Positions 1-7,332 of a DNA stretch of 15,184 bases are shown piece by piece. This DNA comes from Cyanobacteria bacterium UBA7753. GTDB taxonomy: Bacteria; Cyanobacteriota; Vampirovibrionia; Gastranaerophilales; Gastranaerophilaceae. The stretch is taken from positions 1 through 15,184 of the forward strand of contig DLEF01000011.1 of assembly GCA_002481545.1 (NCBI GenBank). Reading direction: 5' to 3'. How positions within the stretch are numbered: the stretch's first letter is position 1; each line of letters begins with the position of its first letter. The translations under genes were made by a program, and so were the position numbers. The notes beneath the pieces were generated by a model that saw only the letters and a list, made by a program, of their open reading frames with translations, was not told the origin of the DNA and did no database searches.

Positions 1-72
1 GTTGTGACAAGCACAACCCGTGCAACTCGATTTATTGCGTTAATCTTTGTTACTCTTCTTATGTTAGCTTAA
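1..72 (+). CDS. C-terminal end of a small membrane protein (partial, possibly SecG-like)
   Basis: Frame 1 is open from the window edge to a TAA at 70-72. It encodes 23 residues: a short polar stretch (VVTSTTRATRF) followed by a hydrophobic run (IALIFVTLLMLA) that ends the protein. A terminal transmembrane helix preceded by a Thr/Arg turn is what the last helix of SecG looks like, and SecG is a small translocase subunit. Too little is visible to claim that identity. A GC-rich hairpin follows six bases after the stop, which supports a real gene end here. Any protein ending in a membrane helix would fit equally well. Confidence 0.45.
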   Translation, partial: VVTSTTRATRFIALIFVTLLMLA

Positions 73-77
73 AGTAG

Positions 78-97
78 GGTGCGGTCACCACCGCACC
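78..97 (+). terminator. Perfect 8-bp hairpin after the partial gene
   Basis: GGTGCGGT (78-85) pairs exactly with ACCGCACC (90-97) around a CACC loop, just downstream of the stop at 70-72. The following sequence is AT-rich but lacks a clean T tract, so intrinsic termination is plausible rather than certain. The same hairpin could act as an mRNA 3' stabiliser or be an intergenic repeat. Confidence 0.4.
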
Positions 98-157
98 AAT
101 ATTTATGCTTTATTAAAAGGTACAATTATATAATGCACTATTTCTGTTTATAAAATT

Positions 158-186
158 TTGTCAGAGTTATATTTTTGTAATATACT
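158..186 (+). promoter_or_regulatory. Sigma-70-type promoter of hisS
   Basis: TTGTCA (158-163) and TATACT (181-186) are separated by exactly 17 nt, each one or two bases from consensus. Transcription would be expected to start about 7 nt after the -10 box, near 193. The hisS start codon is at 196, so the transcript should be essentially leaderless. Confidence 0.7.
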
Positions 187-195
187 GAACATGTT

Positions 196-1431
196 ATGGG
201 AAATATTATAAAAGTACAAAAAGGAACTAAAGACATCTTGCCACAGGAAATGGGCTTGTGGTACACAATGGAAGACAATGCACGCAGAATATTTACAAAT
301 GCGGGCTACGGGGAAATCAGAACCCCGATATTTGAAGCAACCGAGCTTTTCGCAAGAGGGGTCGGCGATACAACCGATATCGTAAACAAGGAAATGTACA
401 CCTTTGAGAAAAGCGAAAGAAGTCTTACCCTTCGTCCCGAAAACACGGCAGGAGTCGTTCGTGCTTTTATAGAAAACGGTATGCACAGGCTTTCCGCACC
501 GGTAAAACTCTGGTACAAAGGTCCTATGTTCAGATATGAAAGACCTCAAGCAGGAAGACAAAGACAATTCCATCAAGTCGGGGTCGAAATGTTCGGGATA
601 AAAGATGCGACAGCCGATGCCGAAGTCATTGAACTTGCTGTATCATATCTTAAATCATTAGGTCTTAATGATTTGGAAGTAGAGATAAATTCTCTCGGTT
701 GCCCTAACTGCCGTGAGAACTTTAAAACAGAATTAAAGAAGGTATTAAAACCGTATTTCAACGATTTGTGCGAAGATTGTCAAAATCGTTATGAAAAAAA
801 TCCGCTCAGATTGTTGGATTGCAAGGTTGACTCCTGCAAGGCTATATTTGAAAAACCTGATGTAAAATCGGTTATCTATGGTGATTTTATCTGCGAAGAT
901 TGTGCGGAACACTTCAACCAATTGAAATCATATCTTGATGCTTTGGGAATAAAGTATACGGTAAATAAGCTTCTTGTAAGAGGGTTAGACTACTATAACA
1001 GAACAGTATTTGAGATAAAATCAAATAATTTAGGCTCTCAAAATGCCGTATGCGGTGGAGGAAGATATGACAGCTTAGTCAGAAACTTGGGCGGAGTCGA
1101 TACTCCTGCTATCGGGTTTGCTATGGGTATGGAAAGATTATATTCATTATTACAAAAGAAAGAACCTGAAAAGCTAACAGCTTACGTTGTTTCTACTAAT
1201 CAAACAGAAGCTTTAAAAACAGTAAAATATTTAAGAGATAACAACATCAGCACCGATTTTGATTTCGCGGGCAAAAAATTCACAAAACAAATGGAAAAAG
1301 CCTCAAAAATCGCTAAATTTGCGGTAATTTTAGGCGAAGATGAGATAGCTAATAAAACCGTAAGTATCAAAAATCTTGAAACCTCTCATCAGGTAACCGT
1401 TCCGCAAGCTGAATTGTTGAATAATTTGTAA
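196..1431 (+). CDS. hisS: Histidyl-tRNA synthetase
   Basis: A cytoplasmic class II aminoacyl-tRNA synthetase that charges tRNA-His with histidine. The 411 residues are near the usual bacterial length of about 420. The N-terminus (KGTKDILP) and TLRPENTAGVVRA are typical of HisRS. Motif 2 lies around KGPMFRYERPQAGRQRQF, the histidine-binding signature is VRGLDYYNRTVFEI, and motif 3 is AIGFAMGMERL. A cysteine-rich insert (CPNC, CEDC, CKVDSC, CEDC) occurs in many low-GC HisRS proteins, and the C-terminal anticodon-binding domain is complete. ATG 196 is the only reasonable start, because an in-frame TAA lies at 178-180. There is no Shine-Dalgarno sequence, and the promoter sits 9 nt upstream, implying leaderless translation. 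The gene appears monocistronic, followed by 408 bases of repeat-rich spacer. Confidence 0.97.
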   Translation: MGNIIKVQKGTKDILPQEMGLWYTMEDNARRIFTNAGYGEIRTPIFEATELFARGVGDTTDIVNKEMYTFEKSERSLTLRPENTAGVVRAFIENGMHRLSAPVKLWYKGPMFRYERPQAGRQRQFHQVGVEMFGIKDATADAEVIELAVSYLKSLGLNDLEVEINSLGCPNCRENFKTELKKVLKPYFNDLCEDCQNRYEKNPLRLLDCKVDSCKAIFEKPDVKSVIYGDFICEDCAEHFNQLKSYLDALGIKYTVNKLLVRGLDYYNRTVFEIKSNNLGSQNAVCGGGRYDSLVRNLGGVDTPAIGFAMGMERLYSLLQKKEPEKLTAYVVSTNQTEALKTVKYLRDNNISTDFDFAGKKFTKQMEKASKIAKFAVILGEDEIANKTVSIKNLETSHQVTVPQAELLNNL

Positions 1432-1498
1432 TAAAAGATACCAAGATATTAGGGCGGGATAAATATAAATTAAGGCACAAAGAGTGGCTTCGCCGGAA

Positions 1499-1571
1499 CC
1501 TCTCTACCTCTGGGAGAGAGGTAGAATTTCGATTTGAGACAGAGTCGAAAATCAGAAATTCGGAGTGAGGG
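1499..1571 (+). repeat. Degenerate intergenic repeat, forward part
   Basis: Downstream of hisS, CTACCTCT (1504-1511) pairs perfectly with AGAGGTAG (1517-1524), and CCTCTC (1499-1504) can alternatively pair with GAGAGG (1516-1521). A second short inverted pair, TTTCGA/TCGAAA, follows. The block ends with AGAAATTCGGAGTGAGGG (1554-1571). Almost the same end motif closes the repeat at the far right of the window (15166-15182, one A fewer), so both appear to belong to one repeat family. Confidence 0.55.
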
Positions 1572-1632
1572 TTTGTCCTTACAAATAACAACTTTATTTC
1601 GGTGTAAAAAAATTGCGCCCTACAACTGTCGC

Positions 1633-1698
1633 ACCTCACCCGTGCTTGTACGGCTCGTACCTCGCCTACAATCACTACCCTCTCCTGCAAGTAGAGGG
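1633..1698 (-). repeat. Degenerate intergenic repeat, inverted part
   Basis: ACCTCACCC (1633-1641) is close to an inverted copy of the GTGAGGGT that ends the forward part at 1572. It is followed by CCCTCT (1678-1683) pairing with AGAGGG (1693-1698). Together with the forward part this makes a head-to-head pair of related elements with 61 nt between them. An open frame across the area (1534-1761) looks like repeat-derived chance coding and is not annotated. The remainder of the hisS-transketolase spacer (1432-1498 and 1699-1779) shows nothing else I can support. Confidence 0.5.
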
Positions 1699-1779
1699 TT
1701 GCTCCCCACAGATGTAATTACGAATTATACATTAATCCCGCACGACAACTTTATTATATAAATTCCCAAAATTTAAAAC

Positions 1780-1808
1780 TGTACAATTGGGCGGATGTTT
1801 AGTATAAT
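1780..1808 (+). promoter_or_regulatory. Promoter of the transketolase-rsmE-cca operon
   Basis: A perfect TATAAT lies at 1803-1808. Seventeen nt upstream is TGTACA (1780-1785), matching TTGACA at 4 of 6 positions. The predicted start near 1815 gives a leader of about 25 nt containing AGGAG (1829-1833), 6 nt before the ATG. This is a conventional leadered gene, unlike hisS. Confidence 0.65.
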
Positions 1809-1839
1809 AGTTAGTGATTACGATATTTAGGAGTTTTTT

Positions 1840-2670
1840 ATGTTATCAAATAAAGAAATTGAAGAATTACAAGAAAAATGCAGACAAACAAGAATTAATA
1901 TTTTAAAAATGGTTCATAACGCATCATCGGGACACATTGGCGGTGCGTTTTCGGGAGCCGAAATTTTGAATGTTTTATATAATAAATCTTTGAATATTCC
2001 GTCCGACTGGAAAAAATCAAAAGATTTTGAAAAACGTGACAGATTTATTTTGTCAAAAGGTCATGCATCGGCACTTTTATATTCTGTTTTGGCTCAAAGA
2101 GGATTTTTCCCTGAAAGTGAGCTTATGACTTTCAGAAAATTCCACTCAAGATTACAAGGGCACCCTTGCTGCCGTGAGTTAGACGGAATTGAAGTTTCCT
2201 CAGGTTCATTAGGGCAAGGACTATCTGTCGGATGCGGAATGGCAATCGGATTAAAGCTTGACCATAACCCTGCAAACGTTGTTGTTTATATGGGTGACGG
2301 CGAATTACAGGAAGGTTCTGTTTGGGAGGCATTTATGCAAGCTCCGCACAGACACCTCGATAACATCATCGCTATCATTGACAGAAACAGACTTCAAATC
2401 GACGGCGAAACAGAAAAAGTTATGTCATTGGATCCGTTGGATAAGAAACTCGAGGCTTTCAACTGGGAAGTCGCAACAATCGACGGACACAATATCCAAG
2501 AAATCTATGACACGGTAGAAAGAGCAAAAGCCGCAAAAAGACCGTTCGCAATAATCGCAAACACCGTAAAAGGAAAAGGCGTTTCATTTATGGAAAACAA
2601 TGCAGGCTGGCACGGCAAAGCTCCGAACGATGAACAGTTTGAACAAGCTATGGCGGAACTTACGAAGTAA
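1840..2670 (+). CDS. Transketolase, N-terminal (thiamine diphosphate-binding) subunit
   Basis: The N-terminal half of a split transketolase, 276 residues, which is normal for this subunit type. Transketolase transfers two-carbon ketol units in the non-oxidative pentose phosphate pathway, using thiamine diphosphate and a divalent metal. Visible features are the active-site region SSGHIGG (His32), SKGHASA (His75), the glycine-rich GSLGQGLSVG, and the cofactor motif starting at GDGE (152-155) and ending near Asn183. The start has a good ribosome-binding site, AGGAG with a 6-nt gap. In most genomes the C-terminal subunit follows directly. Here the next gene is rsmE, 5 nt downstream, so the partner must be encoded elsewhere or be absent. 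A role in another thiamine-dependent sugar pathway cannot be excluded. Confidence 0.92.
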   Translation: MLSNKEIEELQEKCRQTRINILKMVHNASSGHIGGAFSGAEILNVLYNKSLNIPSDWKKSKDFEKRDRFILSKGHASALLYSVLAQRGFFPESELMTFRKFHSRLQGHPCCRELDGIEVSSGSLGQGLSVGCGMAIGLKLDHNPANVVVYMGDGELQEGSVWEAFMQAPHRHLDNIIAIIDRNRLQIDGETEKVMSLDPLDKKLEAFNWEVATIDGHNIQEIYDTVERAKAAKRPFAIIANTVKGKGVSFMENNAGWHGKAPNDEQFEQAMAELTK

Positions 2671-2675
2671 GAATT

Positions 2676-3410
2676 ATGCCGCACTTTTTCATAAAATCTG
2701 AGAATGTGAAGGATAATAAAATCCTCGTTGACGATAAGGAGAACTTTAACCATATCGTCAAATCTTTGCGTGCAAAGGTCGGAGAGGATTTACTGCTCAT
2801 TGATGAAAACGAAATCGAGTATCAAACAAAGATAGAAAGCATCGATAATAAATCCTTTACAGCAGTGATTGAAAATGCGCATAAATCAAACCGTGATTTG
2901 CCGTATAACCTTTATCTTGCGCAATCACCACTCAAGAGCGATGCACAACTCACTATTATGGAAAAGGCGACAGAGCTCGGTGTCCGTGGAGTTTATCCGA
3001 TTTATACGGACAATTGTGCCGTTAAAAAATCCGTTGCAGAACAAAAGACGGACAAATGGCAAAAGGTTATGTATGCCGCCTCGAAACAGTGTGAGAGAGC
3101 AAATATTCCGACTTGTTACGACTTGACGGATTTGGGAACAGTTCTTGCGGATGACAAGTTCGACCGTATAATTGCACTCTGTGAAAAGAACACAAACGGC
3201 AGTCTCAAAGAATATTTGAGGAACAATCCCGCAAAGAAGGGTGAAAATATTTTACTCATAATCGGCCCTGAGGGCGGATACTCGGACAGGGAATTTGATA
3301 TTTTAAGAGAAAAACAATTGCCAATGCTTACATTGGGGGATTTAATTTTAAAGGCGGAAACCGCCGTCATTGTAACTCTGGGAAATATAGTTTATGAATT
3401 TGGAAAATGA
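2676..3410 (+). CDS. rsmE: 16S rRNA (uracil1498-N3)-methyltransferase
   Basis: A SPOUT-fold, S-adenosylmethionine-dependent methyltransferase that modifies U1498 of 16S rRNA in the small ribosomal subunit. The 244 residues match the family length. The opening MPHFFI is the typical start of the PUA-like RNA-binding domain. The C-terminal knotted cofactor site is seen as LLIIGPEGGYSDREFD and LTLGDLILKAETA. The usual arginine of the ILR-x-ETA motif is lysine here, a mild deviation. The gene begins 5 nt after the transketolase stop and overlaps cca by 17 nt, so it sits in the middle of a three-gene operon and is probably translationally coupled at both ends. No strong ribosome-binding site of its own is visible. 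Confidence 0.95.
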   Translation: MPHFFIKSENVKDNKILVDDKENFNHIVKSLRAKVGEDLLLIDENEIEYQTKIESIDNKSFTAVIENAHKSNRDLPYNLYLAQSPLKSDAQLTIMEKATELGVRGVYPIYTDNCAVKKSVAEQKTDKWQKVMYAASKQCERANIPTCYDLTDLGTVLADDKFDRIIALCEKNTNGSLKEYLRNNPAKKGENILLIIGPEGGYSDREFDILREKQLPMLTLGDLILKAETAVIVTLGNIVYEFGK

Positions 3411-4788
3411 TTTTGTTATAAATTTATTGAAAGATACCGGAGCGGATATTTATTTGGTCGGCGGTGTCGTTCGTGACTATTTATTGAAGAAAGAAACCCA
3501 CGACAAGGACATAATCGTATGTGACAGAAAGGCGAAAGACTTCGCAAAAGAATTTGCGGACAAAAACGATTGTGCCTTTGTTCCTATGGATGAGGTTAAT
3601 AATATTTATCGTGTCGTTTTTCCTGACAAGGTCAACTATATCGATATCACAAACCCAGTGAACGGCTCTTTGGAAGAGGATTTAAAGCGCAGAGATTTGA
3701 CGATAAATTCTCTTGCCATAAACATAAAAACGGGTGAAATGATTGATATCACGGGCAACGGGGTCAAAGATATCAATGAAGGCTTAATCAGAGCAATATC
3801 AGAAGAAAACATAAAAGATGACCCGCTCAGGATTTTAAGGGCGTTCAGGTTTTCTTCCGTTCTCGGATTTCATATCGAGAGAAACACCCTCAAATATATA
3901 GAACAAAACAAGGATAAGATTTTGGCTCCTGCAGTCGAGAGGATAAATGTAGAGATTTTGAAACTGTTCGGGGGAAAATATGCCCACGAAGTTATTTTGC
4001 AAATGGATAAACTCGGACTGATTGATGTTCTGTTCCCGATTATGATTGACGAAAAGAAGGTTCCGCCAAATACGCACCACCATTTGCCGCTATTCTATCA
4101 CTCAATAGAGACGGTAAAACAGATACAAGATATTTATGAAAAATCAAGAGTTGAAGTCAAAAAACATTTAGAAAATGTTGATTTTGGAGGAGAAACAAGG
4201 TTAGCGCATCTCAAGTTTGCAGGATTTTTACACGATATAGGCAAATTCTCGACTTGGACGATTGACGCTGACGGAAGACACAGATTTATCGGGCATGATG
4301 AGATAGGGGCAAAGCTTGCGAGAGGAATTTTGAAATCACAAAAATTCTCTAAAAAACAGATTGAATATGTATGTTTTGTTATAAAACACCATATGTACGC
4401 CTCGGCTGTTGTTTCCGCACCTAATCTGACAGAAAAAGTGATGATGCGATACATAAGAAGAGCTGCGGACAATCCGATAGATTTGATTGTTATTGCAAAG
4501 GCTGACAGGTTGTCCGCTCAAGGTCCTGCCGTCACAAAAGAGATGACGGAAGATAATATAAACAGGTTGAACTATTTACAGGATTTTTATATCAAGATAA
4601 AACCAACTTTGAAACCTCTCCCTAAGCTGCTTTCCGGCAACGACATTATGGAGGAGTTAAAACTCACCCCGTCACCATATCTCGGAGAGATTGTTGATTC
4701 ACTCCACAATGCCCAACTCGAAGGCAACGTAACCAACAGAGACGAAGCTATCGAATTTATACATGAGTATAATAAAAATAGCCACTAG
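3394..4788 (+). CDS. cca: tRNA CCA-end nucleotidyltransferase / poly(A) polymerase family protein with HD domain
   Basis: A class II nucleotidyltransferase that builds or repairs the CCA 3' end of tRNA, or adds A residues if it belongs to the poly(A) polymerase branch. Catalytic motifs are GGVVRD (23-28), the metal-binding pair D37-K-D39, RRDLTINSLAI from 99, and the DPLRILRAFRF region (143-153). An HD phosphohydrolase domain follows, with HDIGK at 280-284 and HH in a later helix (KHHMYA). The 464 residues fit the HD-containing subgroup. The start overlaps the end of rsmE by 17 nt. Sequence alone does not decide between CCA addition, partial CC or A addition, and polyadenylation, but one such enzyme is normally essential. 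It is the last core gene before the restriction locus. Confidence 0.92.
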   Translation: MNLENDFVINLLKDTGADIYLVGGVVRDYLLKKETHDKDIIVCDRKAKDFAKEFADKNDCAFVPMDEVNNIYRVVFPDKVNYIDITNPVNGSLEEDLKRRDLTINSLAINIKTGEMIDITGNGVKDINEGLIRAISEENIKDDPLRILRAFRFSSVLGFHIERNTLKYIEQNKDKILAPAVERINVEILKLFGGKYAHEVILQMDKLGLIDVLFPIMIDEKKVPPNTHHHLPLFYHSIETVKQIQDIYEKSRVEVKKHLENVDFGGETRLAHLKFAGFLHDIGKFSTWTIDADGRHRFIGHDEIGAKLARGILKSQKFSKKQIEYVCFVIKHHMYASAVVSAPNLTEKVMMRYIRRAADNPIDLIVIAKADRLSAQGPAVTKEMTEDNINRLNYLQDFYIKIKPTLKPLPKLLSGNDIMEELKLTPSPYLGEIVDSLHNAQLEGNVTNRDEAIEFIHEYNKNSH

Positions 4789-4804
4789 TTACTCAAATTT
4801 TTAA

Positions 4805-4827
4805 AATATATTTGGCTCAGATATATT
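4805..4827 (+). terminator. Possible AT-rich terminator after cca
   Basis: AATATAT (4805-4811) pairs with ATATATT (4821-4827) around a 9-nt loop, and a run of six Ts follows at 4835-4840. The stem has no GC pairs, so it is weak, but its place between the cca stop and the next promoter is right for a terminator. Confidence 0.3.
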
Positions 4828-4841
4828 AAATTACTTTTTTA

Positions 4842-4850
4842 TGCTATGAT
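4842..4850 (+). promoter_or_regulatory. Extended -10 promoter of the hsdM unit
   Basis: TGCTATGAT (4842-4850) is an extended -10 element (TGn plus TATGAT). The -35 region at 17-nt spacing, TATATT, is poor, which is common for extended -10 promoters. Transcription would start near 4857. This rules against an in-frame ATG at 4846, which lies inside the -10 box. Confidence 0.5.
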
Positions 4851-4875
4851 AATCAAAAGAATGGCGGTGTTTAGT

Positions 4876-6321
4876 ATGTTTGAACAGAGTTTTAAGAATA
4901 TAGATAATTTGATGAGAAAAGATAAGGGGCTTTCTACTGAGATAGATTATGTCGAGCAGACCTCGTGGTTATTATTCTTAAAATATCTTGAGGACTTGGA
5001 AAAGAACAAGTCACTTGAGGCACAGTTGAACGGACAGACGTACACTCCGATTTTGGATAAGGAATATACATGGAGCGAATGGGCTTATCCGCAAGATAAT
5101 GACGGCAACCTTGATAATGACAAGGCTTTGACGGGAGAGGATTTAAACGATTTTGTGAGGAACAAATTATTCCCGTATTTGAAAAGTTTTAAACAGAGAG
5201 CCGAGAGTGCCAACACTTTAGAATATAAGATAGGGGAAATCTTTAACGAAATAACAAATAAATTCCAGAGCGGATATATTCTAAGACAGGTTATTGATAT
5301 TATTCAGACGATGAGATTTCAAACGAGTGAAGAAAAACATGAACTGTCGGCTCTGTATGAAGATAAAATCCAAAACATGGGCAATTCCGGCAGAAATGGC
5401 GGAGAATACTACACTCCAAGACCACTCATCAGAACTATCATAAAAGCTATTAAACCGAAAATCGGAGATAGAATTTATGACGGGGCTTTGGGTTCGGCAG
5501 GGTTCTTGGTTGAGGCTTTTGATTATTTGAAACACTCAAAAGCGGATTTGTCCGTAGATGATATGAAGATTTTGCAGGAAAAAACTTTGTTCGGCAAAGA
5601 GGCAAAACCTATTCCGTATATTATCGGAACAATGAATATGATTTTGCACGGGGTAGAGGCGCCTCACATATTGCATACAAATACTTTATCCGAAAATATT
5701 ATGCAAATTAAGGATAAATATGATATAATCCTTGCTAATCCACCGTTTGGGGCAAGTGAAGATATTGCCTCCGTAGAGCAGAACTTCCCTATCCGCTCAA
5801 GTGAAACGGCTTATTTGTTCTTGCAGCATTTTATAAAGAGTTTAAAGGCAGGAGGCAGAGCAGGGATTGTCATCAAAAATACTTTCCTTTCCAATGGTGA
5901 TGCAAAAGAGGTCAGACGAGAGCTGTTGGACTCTTGCAACTTGTATGCCATTCTTGATTTGCCGGCTAAAGTGTTTACGGCAGGAGTAAAGACGGTTGTT
6001 TTGTTCTTTAAGAAAGGTGAACCTACAAAAAAGATTTGGTATTATCAACTCAACTTGGATAGGAACTTGGGGAAAACGAACCCTCTCAATGAGAATGATT
6101 TGGCTGATTTTTTGGTACAGTTTAACGGGTTCAAAGATTCTGAGAACTCTTGGAGCGTAAATTTATCTGATGTAGACACTGAAACTCTCGATTTATCGGT
6201 CAAAAACCCGAATAAAAAAGATGAAACAGTCTATCGTGAACCGAAAGAAATCCTTGCAGAAATAGAGCAATTGGACAAAGAAGGTGCAAGGATTATTGAA
6301 AAGATTAGGGAGCTTGTGTAG
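4876..6321 (+). CDS. hsdM: Type I restriction-modification system, modification (methyltransferase) subunit
   Basis: The N6-adenine DNA methyltransferase subunit of a type I system. With HsdS it methylates the recognition site, and with HsdR it forms the restricting complex. The 481 residues from this start match the EcoAI/EcoEI type. The N-terminus (MFEQSFKNID, then YVEQTSWLLFLKYL) is the HsdM helical domain. GGEYYTPRPLI precedes the cofactor motif DGALGSAGF (Asp202), and the catalytic NPPFG begins at Asn288. ATG 4876 was chosen because homologues begin MFEQ and because GGCGGTG (4863-4869) is a one-mismatch Shine-Dalgarno sequence 6 nt upstream. Upstream in-frame ATGs at 4861 and 4846 are less likely. 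The stop codon abuts the next start directly, so translation is probably coupled to the 335-aa gene. Confidence 0.96.
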   Translation: MFEQSFKNIDNLMRKDKGLSTEIDYVEQTSWLLFLKYLEDLEKNKSLEAQLNGQTYTPILDKEYTWSEWAYPQDNDGNLDNDKALTGEDLNDFVRNKLFPYLKSFKQRAESANTLEYKIGEIFNEITNKFQSGYILRQVIDIIQTMRFQTSEEKHELSALYEDKIQNMGNSGRNGGEYYTPRPLIRTIIKAIKPKIGDRIYDGALGSAGFLVEAFDYLKHSKADLSVDDMKILQEKTLFGKEAKPIPYIIGTMNMILHGVEAPHILHTNTLSENIMQIKDKYDIILANPPFGASEDIASVEQNFPIRSSETAYLFLQHFIKSLKAGGRAGIVIKNTFLSNGDAKEVRRELLDSCNLYAILDLPAKVFTAGVKTVVLFFKKGEPTKKIWYYQLNLDRNLGKTNPLNENDLADFLVQFNGFKDSENSWSVNLSDVDTETLDLSVKNPNKKDETVYREPKEILAEIEQLDKEGARIIEKIRELV

Positions 6322-7329
6322 ATGAGAAAAATTAGAAAAAATAAAGAAAAAATTTACGCCCCTCAGACAAAAGAGTTATGTATTCATTTTGATACTGATG
6401 AACATCAAATTACGCTTGACCTGTTTGAACAAACTCTAAATTCATATAAAATTATATCAAACGATATAGCAGAAAATATTTTTGATATCAAAAGCGGATT
6501 TAAAATATATGTACTTCCTCCTAAAAATGGTGGATTTAAAATTCTTCTAAAAATTATAATGGAAAATCCTGCAATTCTAGGGATGGCTAGTGCTTTGACC
6601 TATGACGTTATTGTAGGATTGGTAAAAGGGCTAACAAAGAACTTGAATAATGATAAATTCAAAGATGGTTTTACTCCCGAATTAGGAGCAGAAGTTCTAG
6701 GAGAAACAATTCAAGGGTTCGTAAGTAAAACAGCATCCGAAGTTGAAACATTAGATGCAAAAATAAAATCAGAATATAAATCTAAAAAAAATATAAATAT
6801 TGATATTGCAAAAAAAGAAAAAGCTGATTTTTATGGCTCATGTATAAAAAATAAAAACATAAAAGGTATAGGTTTTTCAAATGAACACATTTTTCCTTTA
6901 AAAAGATGTGATTTTGTTGCTAGAGCAATTCCACCAACGATAAAGCCATTACCGGAACGCATAGAATTGAAAGAATTAATTATTGTAAAATCGGTTAATA
7001 CTGACGAAAAATTGCAATGGGACTTTAAAGATGCTAATACTAATGAATCTTTTTCTGCAAGTATTGAGGACAATGACTTTAATACAATGATACTCAATGG
7101 ACAATGTCCTTTAAAAAGAAAAGCAACTCCTGATAAAATTTTAGCATTAGTTAAATTTTATAAAAAGTTGGAAAATGGGAAAGAGAAAAAAGATGCATAT
7201 ATAGTTTCAGAAGTTTACAAATTTAATAGAAAAAAATTAAAAGAAAGACCAAAGGGGTTAAGGATTAACAAACCTAAAAGAGAAAAAACAAATCCTGATC
7301 AATTGCACCTATTCAATACAAAGGAATAA
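6322..7329 (+). CDS. Unrecognised 335-aa protein with one hydrophobic segment, inserted between hsdM and hsdS
   Basis: I cannot assign a function. Residues 18-68 look like an alpha/beta domain (FDTDEHQITLDLFEQTL, then FKIYVLPPKNGGFK). Residues 72-107 form a hydrophobic, glycine-containing stretch that could be a membrane or membrane-inserting helix pair. Residues 140-170 are lysine-rich. A C-terminal domain (213-302) contains LQWDFKDANTNESFSASIEDNDF. The layout recalls, from memory and unverified, a family of uncharacterised proteins in mobile and defence regions with a PP-x-x-GSFEI-like motif followed by a hydrophobic helix. The end reads DQLHLFNTKE, and QLHLF fits the beta-clamp-binding consensus. 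The gene starts on the base after the hsdM stop, with AGGGAG (6307-6312) 9 nt upstream. It is very AT-rich (20-33% G+C in the stretches counted), which suggests separate ancestry from hsdM. Confidence 0.85.
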   Translation: MRKIRKNKEKIYAPQTKELCIHFDTDEHQITLDLFEQTLNSYKIISNDIAENIFDIKSGFKIYVLPPKNGGFKILLKIIMENPAILGMASALTYDVIVGLVKGLTKNLNNDKFKDGFTPELGAEVLGETIQGFVSKTASEVETLDAKIKSEYKSKKNINIDIAKKEKADFYGSCIKNKNIKGIGFSNEHIFPLKRCDFVARAIPPTIKPLPERIELKELIIVKSVNTDEKLQWDFKDANTNESFSASIEDNDFNTMILNGQCPLKRKATPDKILALVKFYKKLENGKEKKDAYIVSEVYKFNRKKLKERPKGLRINKPKREKTNPDQLHLFNTKE

Positions 7330-7332
7330 AAG

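Noticed and set aside
670..930. Cysteine-rich insertion in HisRS as a possible new metal site.
   Set aside because: Paired cysteines at these positions are common in HisRS of low-GC bacteria, so this is not distinctive.
1534..1761. 75-codon open frame in the hisS-transketolase spacer.
   Set aside because: It runs through inverted repeats, has no ribosome-binding site, and its translation is low-quality and basic; it is most likely chance coding in a repeat.
4846..4875. Longer hsdM starting at ATG 4846 or 4861.
   Set aside because: 4846 lies in the -10 box. 4861 lacks a ribosome-binding site and family support, whereas 4876 has both.
5479..5505. The HsdM cofactor motif reads DGALGSAGF rather than DPxxGSGGF, a possible inactivating change.
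   Set aside because: Gly after Asp and SAG in place of SGG are, as I recall, normal in EcoAI/EcoEI-type HsdM, and NPPFG is intact, so the enzyme should be active.
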